Shown piece after piece: positions 1-10,165 of a stretch of DNA of 35,036 nt. The stretch spans positions 1 to 35,036 of the forward strand of contig JAFWXX010000038.1 of assembly GCA_017522915.1 (NCBI GenBank), written 5' to 3'. Made by a program: the position numbers and the translations under genes. The stretch comes from Bacteroidaceae bacterium (GTDB lineage: Bacteria > Bacteroidota > Bacteroidia > Bacteroidales > Bacteroidaceae). The notes beneath the pieces are model-generated. The model saw only the letters and a list, made by a program, of their open reading frames with translations, was not told the DNA's origin and searched no databases. The stretch's first letter is position 1. Each line of letters begins with the position of its first letter.

Positions 1-1884
1 ACAAACCTGTTCAATATCCACATTCCTGCCAAGACGCACATAGAAATACATCCTGAAGTCCGACGAGCCTTGAGCATAAAGCATTGTATTCATTTTGGCC
101 TTGTTTGCTCCCACAAAGTTTATGTGAGGTATTACACCGATAATCTCTTCACCGTCCCATTTGTCACCAACGCCAAGCCCCGTTGCCTGTGATGTATAAT
201 CGGTTATCAGGTATCCGGGAGTGCCCTTAACAAAACCATGTCCCATTATTACCGGAATACCGAATACCTCCGGAGCATTATGCCGCACATAATGTATCTG
301 CATTTTTACAGTAACACCATCTATCAGTCTCGAATTATAGTCACCAGAACCGAAAAGTCCCCAATTCGTTGATGTCACAGCCTCTATATCAGGATTTTCA
401 GCAAGTTTCTCAAGGAATAGTTCATGCTTAGGTGCAATATCCATCGATTTTATCATAAGCATATTCTCTCTATCCATACCTACATCGTAACGTACCATAT
501 AACTGTATTGCAAGGAGAATACAAGTGCAAGAACCATAAGTACCATAGAGACCGTAAACTGCAATGCCACAAGCCCTGAACGCATAGCACGTCCGGCCTT
601 TGAGTGTGCAAATCCTTTTCTGACAGCAAGTGAGGCATTGAAACCTGTAATGTAGAATGCAGGGTAGAGAGCAGCTGCTACAGCCATCAATACGGCAACA
701 GCACACACAAGCACTACGCTTTCCGTATTGTCACCCATTGCCAAAGGAAAGTTGACATACTCGTTTATACCGGCACCCTGTACGGCATATATAATGTAAA
801 AGGCAATGACAAGAGCAATAAGCACCAGCCCTACGGCCTCAAATACAAAGTTCCATCGCAGAGTATTGCTGCTTGCACCGAAAACTTTGCATATATTCAC
901 CGTACGCATACGCACCGGTACAAGAGCCATAAAGAAATTCACGAAATTTATGAAAGCCACAATTACAATCACCAGAGCAATGGCAAGCTGCGTAATAGTT
1001 GTGCCGATAGAACCATTTGAGTAATTTTCAAACTGCGTATTGAAATAGAACTCATCCATAGGTACAAGCTTTATTTCCATTCTGCAAAGTTTCTCTTTCT
1101 CTTCCTTACTGATTTTGGCTCCTGTTGCAGCAATATACTGCTCATACATATCTTCGTTGAATTCATAGTACTTCTTTTGCCACAAGGCAATATATTCATC
1201 AGTGCCGGCCCCTTCCCGGAACTTCACGAAAACCGAATAGTTCCAGTTGTTGTTCAGCATACCGTCTTTCCTGTTGTCGTTGCGGAATATGTGTCTCCCG
1301 CCAAGAATAGTATTCTCGTCAAAATCCTTGAATATTGCAACAACCGTGAGCGGTGTGCCCGGTGCAAGCTCCCCCTCTTCGAGCTTGATGACATCTCCAA
1401 CGGTTATGCCCATTGTCTCAGCCATGCTCTCCGACACCACTGCTGCATTCATCTGCCTGAAGTCATCGGCGTTTCCTGCAACAATGTCGAACGAGAATAC
1501 ATCAAGCAGTGTGCTGTTGCATTTGGTGACACCGCATTTGAACTTCTCATAACCATTCCCGTTGCCATTTATCCACACATGGGTAGGGCTCTCATACCAC
1601 GCCATTGAGGCAATGCTCTCAACAACAGGCAAAGCCTCTGCGGTTTCGTATGAAACAGGATTGGGAGCATTCTCATTATAGCGGCCCAGCATCTCGCTAT
1701 AAGGCGATATCATATACACCCGCTCATTATCCTTAATGGAACCGTTGTAGGTAAAAGCACTATAGACCTGTGCCATAATAATGTAGAAGGCAGCAAAGGC
1801 CAGTGCCAACCCTGCAATGTTCAACAGCGAAGCAATCTTGTAACGCTTCAATGTCGTAATAAAATTCTTGAATGCTATTTTCAT
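1..1884 (-). CDS. ABC transporter permease, MacB/FtsX family (3' end cut by window edge)
   Basis: Inner-membrane permease of a MacB-like exporter. The visible 628 residues start with MKIAFKNFITTLKRYK, followed by a first membrane helix (about residues 18-38), a periplasmic MacB_PCD-like domain, a three-helix FtsX block containing VNICKVFGAS, and a second helix plus periplasmic domain. The last FtsX block (about 170-180 residues, judging from the neighbours) lies outside the window. It is the last visible gene of the export operon. Its ATG follows the TGA of the preceding gene by two bases, which suggests translational coupling. It is a close paralogue of the gene at 1887-4316: the first 15 residues are identical. 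Family assignment is firm; the substrate is unknown. Confidence 0.88.
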   Translation of the reverse strand, partial: MKIAFKNFITTLKRYKIASLLNIAGLALAFAAFYIIMAQVYSAFTYNGSIKDNERVYMISPYSEMLGRYNENAPNPVSYETAEALPVVESIASMAWYESPTHVWINGNGNGYEKFKCGVTKCNSTLLDVFSFDIVAGNADDFRQMNAAVVSESMAETMGITVGDVIKLEEGELAPGTPLTVVAIFKDFDENTILGGRHIFRNDNRKDGMLNNNWNYSVFVKFREGAGTDEYIALWQKKYYEFNEDMYEQYIAATGAKISKEEKEKLCRMEIKLVPMDEFYFNTQFENYSNGSIGTTITQLAIALVIVIVAFINFVNFFMALVPVRMRTVNICKVFGASSNTLRWNFVFEAVGLVLIALVIAFYIIYAVQGAGINEYVNFPLAMGDNTESVVLVCAVAVLMAVAAALYPAFYITGFNASLAVRKGFAHSKAGRAMRSGLVALQFTVSMVLMVLALVFSLQYSYMVRYDVGMDRENMLMIKSMDIAPKHELFLEKLAENPDIEAVTSTNWGLFGSGDYNSRLIDGVTVKMQIHYVRHNAPEVFGIPVIMGHGFVKGTPGYLITDYTSQATGLGVGDKWDGEEIIGVIPHINFVGANKAKMNTMLYAQGSSDFRMYFYVRLGRNVDIEQVC

Positions 1885-1886
1885 AA

Positions 1887-4316
1887 TCAATTGTTCTTTT
1901 TTATTGTATCGGCAGGGTTTTCCGTTGCAGCTTTCCACGAGCGGAGGGTTACGAGGCTGACGGTTACAGCCAAGACCACGACCAACGCCACGACATAGAT
2001 CCACCAAAGCGATGTAATGCGGTTGGCGAACTGCTCCAACCAGCGTGAGGTAAAGTAGCACGCAACTGGTGCAGCCACCACGAAACAGCCGAGGACAATC
2101 CACACATAGCGCAGGTTGAGCATCTGAATCATCTGTGCGGTTGTTGCACCATACACCTTGCGAACAGCAATCTCCGAGCGGCGGTGCTGCGTCTCGAACA
2201 TCACGATACCGAATACTCCCATCAGTGCGATAACGATTGCCAAAACTGCAAACATACCTATCAAGACCATATCCTTTTTGGTCTGCTTATAGAGGCTCTC
2301 GACCCACTCCTCCAAGAAATAGAGTTCGGGTTCTTCGGACGCCGGCGACAGTTCCTTAGTGAGTTTATTCACATAGTCGGCAAAGGCCTCAACATCGGCA
2401 CCCGCACGCAAACGGATATAGTAGTGGCTCATCGTAGAGTTTGAAGTAACATAGAATGCGTGATACTCATCGTTTTGACTGAGCGAGGTTAGGCGCACAT
2501 CTTTAATCACACCCACATAGGTTAGGAAATCCTCCTTTTGGCCGATAGGAATACCAAGATCGCGGTGCATACGCTGCATCATCACAATCTCATTGCGCTC
2601 GCACGAAGATTCGGTGAACCCCTCGCCCTCGACAACCTCAAAGCCAAAGAAGTCGAGGAAATTCCAACGCACAGGATTGGCACGCACCACATACTCCTGA
2701 CCCTCGTACTCGCGACCCCATCGCTGATTACAATACATAAGGTTTACGGCGGAGGTTGTTACATCTTCGGCATCGGGGTGCTGGCTCAAACGCTCCACTA
2801 CGGTCTCGTAGCGCTTTCTTAAGTCCCACGAAGCAAAGGTTACTACATTCTCACGGTCAAAGCCCAAGTCGTAGTTAATCATATAGCGGTACTGCAAGAA
2901 GAATACGGCAGTTACAATGATAAGAATCATTGCTACAGTAAACTGTGCACCCACCATCACAGAGCGCAGTCTGCGACCCGTTGCCGACTGTGCAAAGCCA
3001 CTTTTAACACCTAACGATGCATTGAAACGAGTGATGTAGAATGCGGGATACAATGCCGCCACAACTGCCAACAACGCCATCAGCACAACCACCATAATAA
3101 ATACTGGGATGTTATCCTTCAAGGCGAGCGAGCAGATTGAATAGTTGGTGATGTAACTATCCTGAATAACAATCATCAGGCAGAGCGTCAAGCCCATTGC
3201 GAGCAACACCAAGCCGATAGTCTCAAAGAGGAAGTTCCAACGCAAACTCCACAGACTTGCACCAAACACTTTGCAGATATTCACCGAACGTATACGAATG
3301 GGAACAAGCGCAAAGAAGAAGTTGATAAAATTAATAAAGGCAATCAACACTATGACAAAGGCAATGCTGCCGAGGATAATCGCTGTTGAGACAGTTCCTG
3401 TTCGGAAGTTATTATTCTGGGTAAAATTACCTCCATAATACATGTCGTCAACAGCCACTAAACGGGTATTGAGCACCTGAGCGCCGCTATCCAACTCCTC
3501 CTGAGCCATCTCCTTATCTTCGGGGTTGTCAGTCATCGCAATCCACTCTTGCACCATACCGAGGAACCACTCTGCATAACGATTCTTGAAGATTTCGATG
3601 TAGGTATCGAGGTCAGCACCCTCACGCAGACGCACAAAATTTGCGTAGTTCCAATTGTTATTATCCGAGGTGCGTACGCCCTCGTCGTTTTGCATAATCT
3701 TCCAATCCTTAAACATCGTATTATCAGGCATATCCTCGTAGATAGCCACAATGGTTTGCTGATGTATAGGTTTGCCATCATCAAAATATTTTCCGCCCTC
3801 AAAGTAAATCACATCACCCGCACCTACGCCCAACTTTTCAGCCTCCGAGCGAGCCATAATAACCGTGTTCGGGTTCTTTAACTGCGAGAAGTCGCCCGCC
3901 AGGCACTCAAAGCCGAAGAATGTGGGAATGTTCGCCGTACCCTGATAGACATAATCATTGAATGGGTCAAAGGTGTATTCGTTGCGCTTGACCCATATTC
4001 GGTTGATACTTGGGTAGGGCGCAATCGAAGCAACCTCCTCCGCATCGGGGAACTGCTCAGCAGCCTCGTAGGCTAACGCGCCAGGAGAGTTGGTGCTCCA
4101 CTCCAATTTACCATCACCACCGCCACCAAAGTCGGGCGAGACTATATAAGTGCGATCAGAGTCTTTGAGTGTACGGTTGTAAGTTACCGTAAACCACACC
4201 TGCGACATTATTATATAGAAAGCCACAAATGCCAGCGCAAGACCCGCAATATTCAACACTGAAGCTATCTTATAACGCTTCAATGTTGTAATAAAATTCT
4301 TAAATGCGATTTTCAT
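1887..4316 (-). CDS. ABC transporter permease, double FtsX module
   Basis: Full-length inner-membrane permease of 809 residues with two MacB_PCD-FtsX modules: helix 1 at about 18-38, a periplasmic domain, three helices in the middle (around IAFVIVLIAFINFINFFFAL), a fifth helix, a second periplasmic domain and a final three-helix block with RRSEIAVRKVYGAT. I chose the ATG at 4314-4316 because it gives the same MKIAFKNFITTLKRYK start as the downstream paralogue and lies two bases after the upstream TGA; a more upstream ATG would overlap the preceding gene by about 200 bases and add a Cys-rich sequence unlike this family. It is likely a partner of the single ATPase at 6921-7601. The substrate cannot be read from the sequence. 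Confidence 0.9.
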   Translation of the reverse strand: MKIAFKNFITTLKRYKIASVLNIAGLALAFVAFYIIMSQVWFTVTYNRTLKDSDRTYIVSPDFGGGGDGKLEWSTNSPGALAYEAAEQFPDAEEVASIAPYPSINRIWVKRNEYTFDPFNDYVYQGTANIPTFFGFECLAGDFSQLKNPNTVIMARSEAEKLGVGAGDVIYFEGGKYFDDGKPIHQQTIVAIYEDMPDNTMFKDWKIMQNDEGVRTSDNNNWNYANFVRLREGADLDTYIEIFKNRYAEWFLGMVQEWIAMTDNPEDKEMAQEELDSGAQVLNTRLVAVDDMYYGGNFTQNNNFRTGTVSTAIILGSIAFVIVLIAFINFINFFFALVPIRIRSVNICKVFGASLWSLRWNFLFETIGLVLLAMGLTLCLMIVIQDSYITNYSICSLALKDNIPVFIMVVVLMALLAVVAALYPAFYITRFNASLGVKSGFAQSATGRRLRSVMVGAQFTVAMILIIVTAVFFLQYRYMINYDLGFDRENVVTFASWDLRKRYETVVERLSQHPDAEDVTTSAVNLMYCNQRWGREYEGQEYVVRANPVRWNFLDFFGFEVVEGEGFTESSCERNEIVMMQRMHRDLGIPIGQKEDFLTYVGVIKDVRLTSLSQNDEYHAFYVTSNSTMSHYYIRLRAGADVEAFADYVNKLTKELSPASEEPELYFLEEWVESLYKQTKKDMVLIGMFAVLAIVIALMGVFGIVMFETQHRRSEIAVRKVYGATTAQMIQMLNLRYVWIVLGCFVVAAPVACYFTSRWLEQFANRITSLWWIYVVALVVVLAVTVSLVTLRSWKAATENPADTIKKNN

Positions 4317-4318
4317 AA

Positions 4319-6640
4319 TCAATTGTTCTTTTTTATCATCTCCACAGGGTTCTCGTTTGCAGCATGCCACGACAGCGACAACTGCACTGCATACACAAAA
4401 GCAATTACCGCCAGTGCACCGACAATATAAATCCATAGAGGCACACTGCAGCGCATCTGCGCAAGTGTCGAAAGCCACTCGCCATTCAACCACACGGCAA
4501 CCAGAACACCGCATAGTGTAGCCGGCAACACTATTCTCAAGAGCCTTGTTCCCAGAATCACAAGAACCTCGGCCGTCGATGCACCGCTCACTTTGCGCAC
4601 TGCAATCTCTTTGCGGCGACGTGCCATCTCACCTTGCAGATAACCGCACAAACCGATGAAAGCTATCAGCAGAACGACAGAGGCAACAACAACCATTCCG
4701 TCACGCATGCGCTTGACATGAGCGAATGCAATATCAATCCAGTCGCTGTAAGGTATAATCTTATACTTGTAGTAGCCATCGTACACCGATGCTATGGCTT
4801 CGTCAAGAGCCTTCACATTCTCATCGTCAATCTCCTTCATCAGAATATTGTAAAGCACCACCACTCTGTATTCCGGAGCCAGATCGCTAAGGTAAGGTAC
4901 TGTATGCAGTACAATAGGCTCTGCCACACCGGTGCTCATCATACGGTAGTCGGCAATGACACCCACAATCTCAAATGGCACCATAGAACTGTCATATATG
5001 ATTTTACCTATGGGAGAGTCACTCCACCCGCGCATCTCGACATATTTCTCGTTTACTATAACCTTATCGGCAGCATCGTCCGGCAAGAAGTTCCGTCCCT
5101 GCACAATACTCATCTGCATCGACGGTATATAGTTCTCGTCAACAATATCCCAACGGCAAGAGAAGAGCAAGTTTCCTCCTTCATCGACACATGGCATTCC
5201 CGAATAGCCCGACAGAGGTGACGAAGACGACATTCCGGCATTCTCGACAAAAGGCAAGCTACGCAGTTTGTCGGCAACCACTCCGGCATCCTTAATCTCG
5301 GTCGATAGCTCAAGAGCCATCAGCCTGTCGAACTTATAGCCGTAATCGCTATTCATAATATAAGAGACCTGTCTGTTGCTAACGAGAAGGAAAATGACAA
5401 CCGCTACAGCCATTGTCACTTGCAGGAAGAGAAGTGACTTCTTCCACCATACCCTGTTGTCTCCGCCACGGCGGAAAGCATAGTCTATGCTTACAGCCGA
5501 GAATATTGCAGACGGAGCAATTCCGGCCACAGCGAAAGCTGCCACACATACAGCCATAGGAATCCATATACGCTCCGGTGCAAACAAATCACTTACCCGA
5601 TAGCCGAACAGGTCGTATATTTGGCCGTGCATGCTTGTTATTATAACAACAGCAATAAACAGAGAAGCAAGCAGAATCAGCAACGTCTCGGACAGCAACA
5701 TGCCGAATATTGTTGAACGTGAAGCACCGTTACACTTCATGGTTGCAATAGTACGGCTGCGCTCGGCGAGCGAAGATATTGTCAGCAGCACATAATTGAG
5801 ACAGGCTACGATGAGAGCGGCCAAAGCTATAGCCGAATATATCATCTGCATCTGCCTTACATCATTAGCGACAAATATTGTAGAAGCAAACGGAACAAAA
5901 TGAAATGTCATCTGCCACTCCTTGCAATGCTCTTCAATGCCGTGCTTCCTTATAAACTCAGGCATTGCAGCCTCTACTTCTGCAATATCTGCACCCTCGC
6001 ATAGTTTTATAAACGTCGTATAGCTATCCTGACCGGTCCAAATCTCATCATCACTGTCATAGGGCAAATGCTCAAGAATATCAAAATCACCTATAGACTG
6101 GTTCACCGGCGGTGTTTCAAAGACACCGGCAACAACCAAGGCTCCTAATTTCTTGCCCAGCGGCTCCTCATCACCGAAATGCTTTTTGGCAAGACGCTCC
6201 GAAATCATCACTTCGTTTCCGGCAGCACCTTCGGCACTTAGTATCCTGTGAGGATCGCCGCTGATAACCCCGAAGTCAAGGACATCGAAAAGAGTGCTAT
6301 TTGTCAACAATGCCTTGGCTGTCATAACATTCTCCGTATCGCCATAAAGCTTTTCTACACCAATGAAATGTACAGCAGACTCGACCTGGGGTATATCAGT
6401 GACAATATTAGGAGCAAACGGCTTTACCAGCTTCTCAGACATTCCGAACTGAGGAGATTTCACCCATACCTGATAGACCCTCTCCTTGTTGGGGAAGAAG
6501 TTATTGAACGAGAGATTAAGTCCCACGTACGAGAACACGAGAAGCGCGACTGCAACACCCAATGACAAGGAAAGAACCCTTGCCAAAGAATTGCCGCGTC
6601 TCTTCAACAAGTAGCGGAATGAATAATTGAATATTTGCAT
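4319..6640 (-). CDS. ABC transporter permease, double FtsX module (divergent subclade)
   Basis: A 773-residue permease starting MQIFNYSFRYLLKRRGN. It has the same two-module plan as its neighbours: an N-terminal helix, a MacB_PCD-like periplasmic domain, a central three-helix FtsX block (around ALIVACLNYVLLTISS), then a second module ending in RRKEIAVRKVSGAS and three helices. It is shorter and more divergent than the other four permeases and lacks their N-terminal LLKRYK..S.LNI.G.A.AF pattern, so it may play a different role in a heteromeric complex (inference). Its C-terminus ENPVEMIKKNN resembles that of the next gene (ENPADTIKKNN). It is preceded by a 280-bp gap to the ATPase gene. Confidence 0.9.
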   Translation of the reverse strand: MQIFNYSFRYLLKRRGNSLARVLSLSLGVAVALLVFSYVGLNLSFNNFFPNKERVYQVWVKSPQFGMSEKLVKPFAPNIVTDIPQVESAVHFIGVEKLYGDTENVMTAKALLTNSTLFDVLDFGVISGDPHRILSAEGAAGNEVMISERLAKKHFGDEEPLGKKLGALVVAGVFETPPVNQSIGDFDILEHLPYDSDDEIWTGQDSYTTFIKLCEGADIAEVEAAMPEFIRKHGIEEHCKEWQMTFHFVPFASTIFVANDVRQMQMIYSAIALAALIVACLNYVLLTISSLAERSRTIATMKCNGASRSTIFGMLLSETLLILLASLFIAVVIITSMHGQIYDLFGYRVSDLFAPERIWIPMAVCVAAFAVAGIAPSAIFSAVSIDYAFRRGGDNRVWWKKSLLFLQVTMAVAVVIFLLVSNRQVSYIMNSDYGYKFDRLMALELSTEIKDAGVVADKLRSLPFVENAGMSSSSPLSGYSGMPCVDEGGNLLFSCRWDIVDENYIPSMQMSIVQGRNFLPDDAADKVIVNEKYVEMRGWSDSPIGKIIYDSSMVPFEIVGVIADYRMMSTGVAEPIVLHTVPYLSDLAPEYRVVVLYNILMKEIDDENVKALDEAIASVYDGYYKYKIIPYSDWIDIAFAHVKRMRDGMVVVASVVLLIAFIGLCGYLQGEMARRRKEIAVRKVSGASTAEVLVILGTRLLRIVLPATLCGVLVAVWLNGEWLSTLAQMRCSVPLWIYIVGALAVIAFVYAVQLSLSWHAANENPVEMIKKNN

Positions 6641-6759
6641 AAGAAGCTGTTTAAATTTCAGTTCAATTGTTTAAGACGTCTCGCATACACTCGGCATATT
6701 TTGTCCCGACGGAGCACTAATACTTTCATCTTTGCTCTTTTATCTTTGCTCTTTGTTCT

Positions 6760-6909
6760 GCAGGAACAAGCGTAACGCACTATTTGCCCGATAACCGTAA
6801 AATCATTGTAGCGAGGCAAAGACAAGGCTTGCGAAGTTACGAGGAGCACAGTTTACTAAATTGTAAATGAGCACCGCAGGAACAAGCGTAACGCAGTATT
6901 TGCCCGATA
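6760..6909. repeat. 34-bp direct repeat pair inside the operon gap
   Basis: Two 34-bp copies (6760-6793 and 6876-6909), differing at one base, share the core GGAACAAGCGTAACGCA and TATTTGCCCGATA. They sit in the 280-bp untranslated gap between the ATPase and the next permease. The same gap holds two copies of TTTGCTCTTT near 6731-6755 and a small inverted repeat TTTAC/GTAAA near 6852-6867. I see no credible gene here. The copies may be a dispersed intergenic repeat or affect mRNA folding within the operon. Confidence 0.7.
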
Positions 6910-6920
6910 CAATGGTTTTA

Positions 6921-7601
6921 TTACAATTTGTTCGCCACATCCGTAACTACCTGACCATCGAACAGACATATGGTACGCGACGCATACTGCGCATCGTGTT
7001 GGGAGTGGGTAACCATGATAATGGTAGTGCCTTCACGGTTTAGTTCCTGAAGAAGAAGCATAACTTCCTGTCCGTTCTTTGAATCGAGGTTACCGGTCGG
7101 CTCATCGGCAAGCACAAGCTTGGGATTGGATATTACGGCACGCGCAATTGCCACACGCTGCTGCTGACCGCCGGATAGCTGTTGCGGAAAGTGACCGGCA
7201 CGGTGGGAGATGTTCATGCGCTCAAGAATCTCGTTGACACGTTTCTTGCGCTCAGAAGCCTTCACACCCATATATACAAGCGGAAGCTCGACATTCTCGA
7301 ATACAGTCATTTCATCAATAAGATTGAACGACTGGAACACAAAGCCTAAATTGCCTTTACGGAACTGGGTACGCTCTCTTTCACGCAAGTTGCCTACCTC
7401 TTTGTCAAGAAGGGTATATTTTCCGCCTGTCGGGTTATCAAGCAGACCCAGGATGTTGAGAAGCGTTGACTTTCCGCAACCTGAGGGGCCCATAACAGCA
7501 ACGAACTCACCCTCTTTCACTTCAAAAGAAACACCGTTAAGAGCAATTGTCTCAATCTCTTCTGTAAAGAAACTCTTCTTTAAATTTTCTACTTTAAGCA
7601 T
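6921..7601 (-). CDS. ABC transporter ATP-binding protein, LolD/MacB type
   Basis: Cytoplasmic ATPase of 226 residues that should power the MacB-like permeases around it. Visible motifs are Walker A GPSGCGKS (38-45), Q-loop Gln90, signature LSGGQ (142-146), Walker B LVLADEP (162-168), D-loop NLD (171-173) and the H-loop His199. Length and sequence are typical of the LolD/MacB/FtsE group. It is the only ATPase in an operon with five permeases, so it is probably shared. There are gaps of 110 bp upstream and 280 bp downstream, unlike the tight junctions between permease genes. Confidence 0.95.
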   Translation of the reverse strand: MLKVENLKKSFFTEEIETIALNGVSFEVKEGEFVAVMGPSGCGKSTLLNILGLLDNPTGGKYTLLDKEVGNLRERERTQFRKGNLGFVFQSFNLIDEMTVFENVELPLVYMGVKASERKKRVNEILERMNISHRAGHFPQQLSGGQQQRVAIARAVISNPKLVLADEPTGNLDSKNGQEVMLLLQELNREGTTIIMVTHSQHDAQYASRTICLFDGQVVTDVANKL

Positions 7602-7711
7602 AATCGTATTTTTTAGTTATTAATATTAATTGTCTATTATCTTTTAATCTTACATTTTACACAATATGAATATATGCAGTCCGTCCAAAGGCAAGAATAT
7701 CTTTATTATAC

Positions 7712-10153
7712 CTACCTCGAAATAGCATCGACGGGATTCTCTTCCGCAGCACTCCACGAGCGTAGCGAAACGGTAACAATGGTAATTACAAGGATAACTC
7801 CTACCGCTAGGACATACACCCACCAAGACATTGACGTGCGATAGACATACTGCTGCATCCAACTATTGATGATGTAGTAGCTCACAGGTATTGCCACAGC
7901 CGAACAGAGAACCACAATGTATAGGTATTTAAGGTTGAAGAACGCAAGTATCTCACCTACTGATGCCCCATGAACTCGACGTATGCCTATCTCGCGGCGG
8001 CGATACTGTGTTTCGAACAGTACAAGACCGAACACTCCAATAATTGAAATAATAATCGACAGGAACGAGAAGAGTGTGACAAGGGTCGAGAGTTTATCTT
8101 CTTTCTGATAGATAAATTCAATCTCATCATCAAAGAATCTTACATTGATATTCTCCGGCACAACATCGGGAGCAAAATCAACAATCGTTTGGTGTATGTA
8201 CTCTCTTGCTTTCGTAATATCGGCACCCGCAACTGTACGTATATAAGCCCTACGAGGCAAGTCCCAGCCATATTGGCCAAAGACAACAAAGACATACGGT
8301 TTTATGGCGTTTTGGGCCGATTGGAAATCAAAATCCTCGCAAATGCCGACTACTTGTGTTTGCATGTTGCTGATATGACCTTGTATTTTACTCTCAGAAG
8401 AAATATTCATCTCTTTAGCAGCCTTCTCGTTGAATATCAATGCACCGGTCACCACCTCATTATCGGAGAGTATAAAGTCACGGCCTTCGACAATGTCAAT
8501 CCCCATTACCTGCAAGAAGTTCCACGATACCGGATACACTCTGAAGGTGACGTGTTGCCCATCTTCGGTCTTACGTGACCACTGTCTATCACCACCAGAA
8601 ATGAACTCTCCCTGTCCCCAAGCAACATCTATAATTTGAGGATTCTGTTTGAGTTTATCCTCCAAGGCATTGCGTTTAGTATAGTCCATTGTAATACCAT
8701 CCTCTTTTGTCCAGCCATAAGTTGCATCGTATGGTATTTCTACGGTCAAAATGTTTTCTTTGTCGAAGCCCATATCCCTTGTGAGCATATATTGATGCTG
8801 ACGATAGATAAAGAGCGAGCAGATAATCAATGTAATGGAAATGAAATATTGCACACCTACAAGTGCATATCGCAAGATACGTCCGTACTTTGATGCAGAG
8901 AAGTCACCTTTGATAACAAATGCAGGCGAGAATCCGGTAATATACCACGCGGGATATAGTGACACTAATACACCAAAAAGAATCAGGCCCAGAACGATAG
9001 CACCAGCCAAAGACCAATTCTCATTGATTGCAACTGAAGTCGAGATATACTCTTTAAGCGGTGTATCGGCAAAGATCACCACAATAACTGCTGCACCAAA
9101 AAGTGATACAAGAATCAGCCCCATTGTCTCAAAAAGAAAATTAAGACGTAGTTTTGCTGTTGGCGCACCGAAAACCTTATAATTATTGACAGCACGGATT
9201 CTGCTCGGAATCAAAGCAAAGAAGAAGTTTATAAAGTTGATAAACGAAATAACCAGAATCAATACGGCAATTGCAATGAGTGTATATGTTGTCGTACGAC
9301 TGCCTGATATTCCAATATTATGAGTATCCTCTGCAAAGAAAAGTTCATTGATAGGCATTAGGCGCGGTTTGATACGCGAAATCTGAACCTCAGTTTCCTG
9401 TTCATCCAGTCCTCTCTTTTGACAATCATCAATAACGTACTGATACATTTTCGCCTCGGCCTCCTCGCGCGAAGCACCTTCTCCCAGCAGTACATAGTAC
9501 GGAGTACCCCAATTACCCTCTTCTTCGGGTTTTGCTTTTGCCATATAGCAAAAACCATCAGACATGGCAATTGTAGATGGGCGTGGAAAGTCTTTGTAGA
9601 TACCTACAACTGTAAATAGCAGTTCACTGTCGGCATTCCGGCCATAATGCAACTTGTCTCCCACTGAGATATTACATCCATTGGCAACACTCTCTGTAAT
9701 GATAATGTCATATTCGGTATGGAATGACGAAGCACCGCCTGCAATAAACTCAAAAGGGAAAACCTCCAGCACCTCTGGTTCTGCCGCTCCGAATTTAATG
9801 ACAAAATTCTCAATAGAACCATTACGTTTGACAGATACATCTCCAGAGTAGTACATTGCATTCTGTAACTCGTAAATTGAACCACCTGCCTCAATCTCAG
9901 GACAAACGGAACACATTTCATCCGGTATCTGACGGTTCCAGCTGAAATCCCAACTGCCGTCACCAATCCAAGACGGATGCTCCAAACGATATATACGCTC
10001 CGAGTTCTTGATTACGCGGTTATATGACAGGTCAAACTTCACCTGCACTGCGATAAGATAGACCGCCGCAAAGGCCACCGCCATACCTATTATGTTCAAT
10101 ACAGAAGAGGTAATATACCTTTTCAGTAAAATTATGAAGTTCCTTAGATACAT
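7712..10153 (-). CDS. ABC transporter permease, double FtsX module
   Basis: Inner-membrane permease of 813 residues starting MYLRNFIILLKRYITSS. The order is an N-terminal helix (about 17-38), a first periplasmic MacB_PCD-like domain, three helices starting about residue 290 (TYTLIAIAVLILVISFINF), another helix, a second periplasmic domain and a terminal FtsX block with RRREIGIRRVHGAS. It is a close paralogue of the next upstream gene: both share the start LLKRY..SSVLNI.GMAVAFAAVYLI and the YRRREIGIRRVHGAS motif, which points to local duplication. Only 12 bases separate the two. It probably forms a heterodimer or alternative exporter with its paralogue. Confidence 0.92.
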   Translation of the reverse strand: MYLRNFIILLKRYITSSVLNIIGMAVAFAAVYLIAVQVKFDLSYNRVIKNSERIYRLEHPSWIGDGSWDFSWNRQIPDEMCSVCPEIEAGGSIYELQNAMYYSGDVSVKRNGSIENFVIKFGAAEPEVLEVFPFEFIAGGASSFHTEYDIIITESVANGCNISVGDKLHYGRNADSELLFTVVGIYKDFPRPSTIAMSDGFCYMAKAKPEEEGNWGTPYYVLLGEGASREEAEAKMYQYVIDDCQKRGLDEQETEVQISRIKPRLMPINELFFAEDTHNIGISGSRTTTYTLIAIAVLILVISFINFINFFFALIPSRIRAVNNYKVFGAPTAKLRLNFLFETMGLILVSLFGAAVIVVIFADTPLKEYISTSVAINENWSLAGAIVLGLILFGVLVSLYPAWYITGFSPAFVIKGDFSASKYGRILRYALVGVQYFISITLIICSLFIYRQHQYMLTRDMGFDKENILTVEIPYDATYGWTKEDGITMDYTKRNALEDKLKQNPQIIDVAWGQGEFISGGDRQWSRKTEDGQHVTFRVYPVSWNFLQVMGIDIVEGRDFILSDNEVVTGALIFNEKAAKEMNISSESKIQGHISNMQTQVVGICEDFDFQSAQNAIKPYVFVVFGQYGWDLPRRAYIRTVAGADITKAREYIHQTIVDFAPDVVPENINVRFFDDEIEFIYQKEDKLSTLVTLFSFLSIIISIIGVFGLVLFETQYRRREIGIRRVHGASVGEILAFFNLKYLYIVVLCSAVAIPVSYYIINSWMQQYVYRTSMSWWVYVLAVGVILVITIVTVSLRSWSAAEENPVDAISR

Positions 10154-10165
10154 GATTCTATTTTA

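Noticed and set aside
4317-4514. Longer start (4514) for the permease ending at 1887
   Set aside because: It would overlap the preceding gene by about 200 bases and add a Cys-rich segment; the ATG at 4316 matches the paralogue.
6658-6849. 63-codon minus-strand frame in the operon gap
   Set aside because: Basic, low-complexity translation of a repeat-containing spacer, with no family resemblance.
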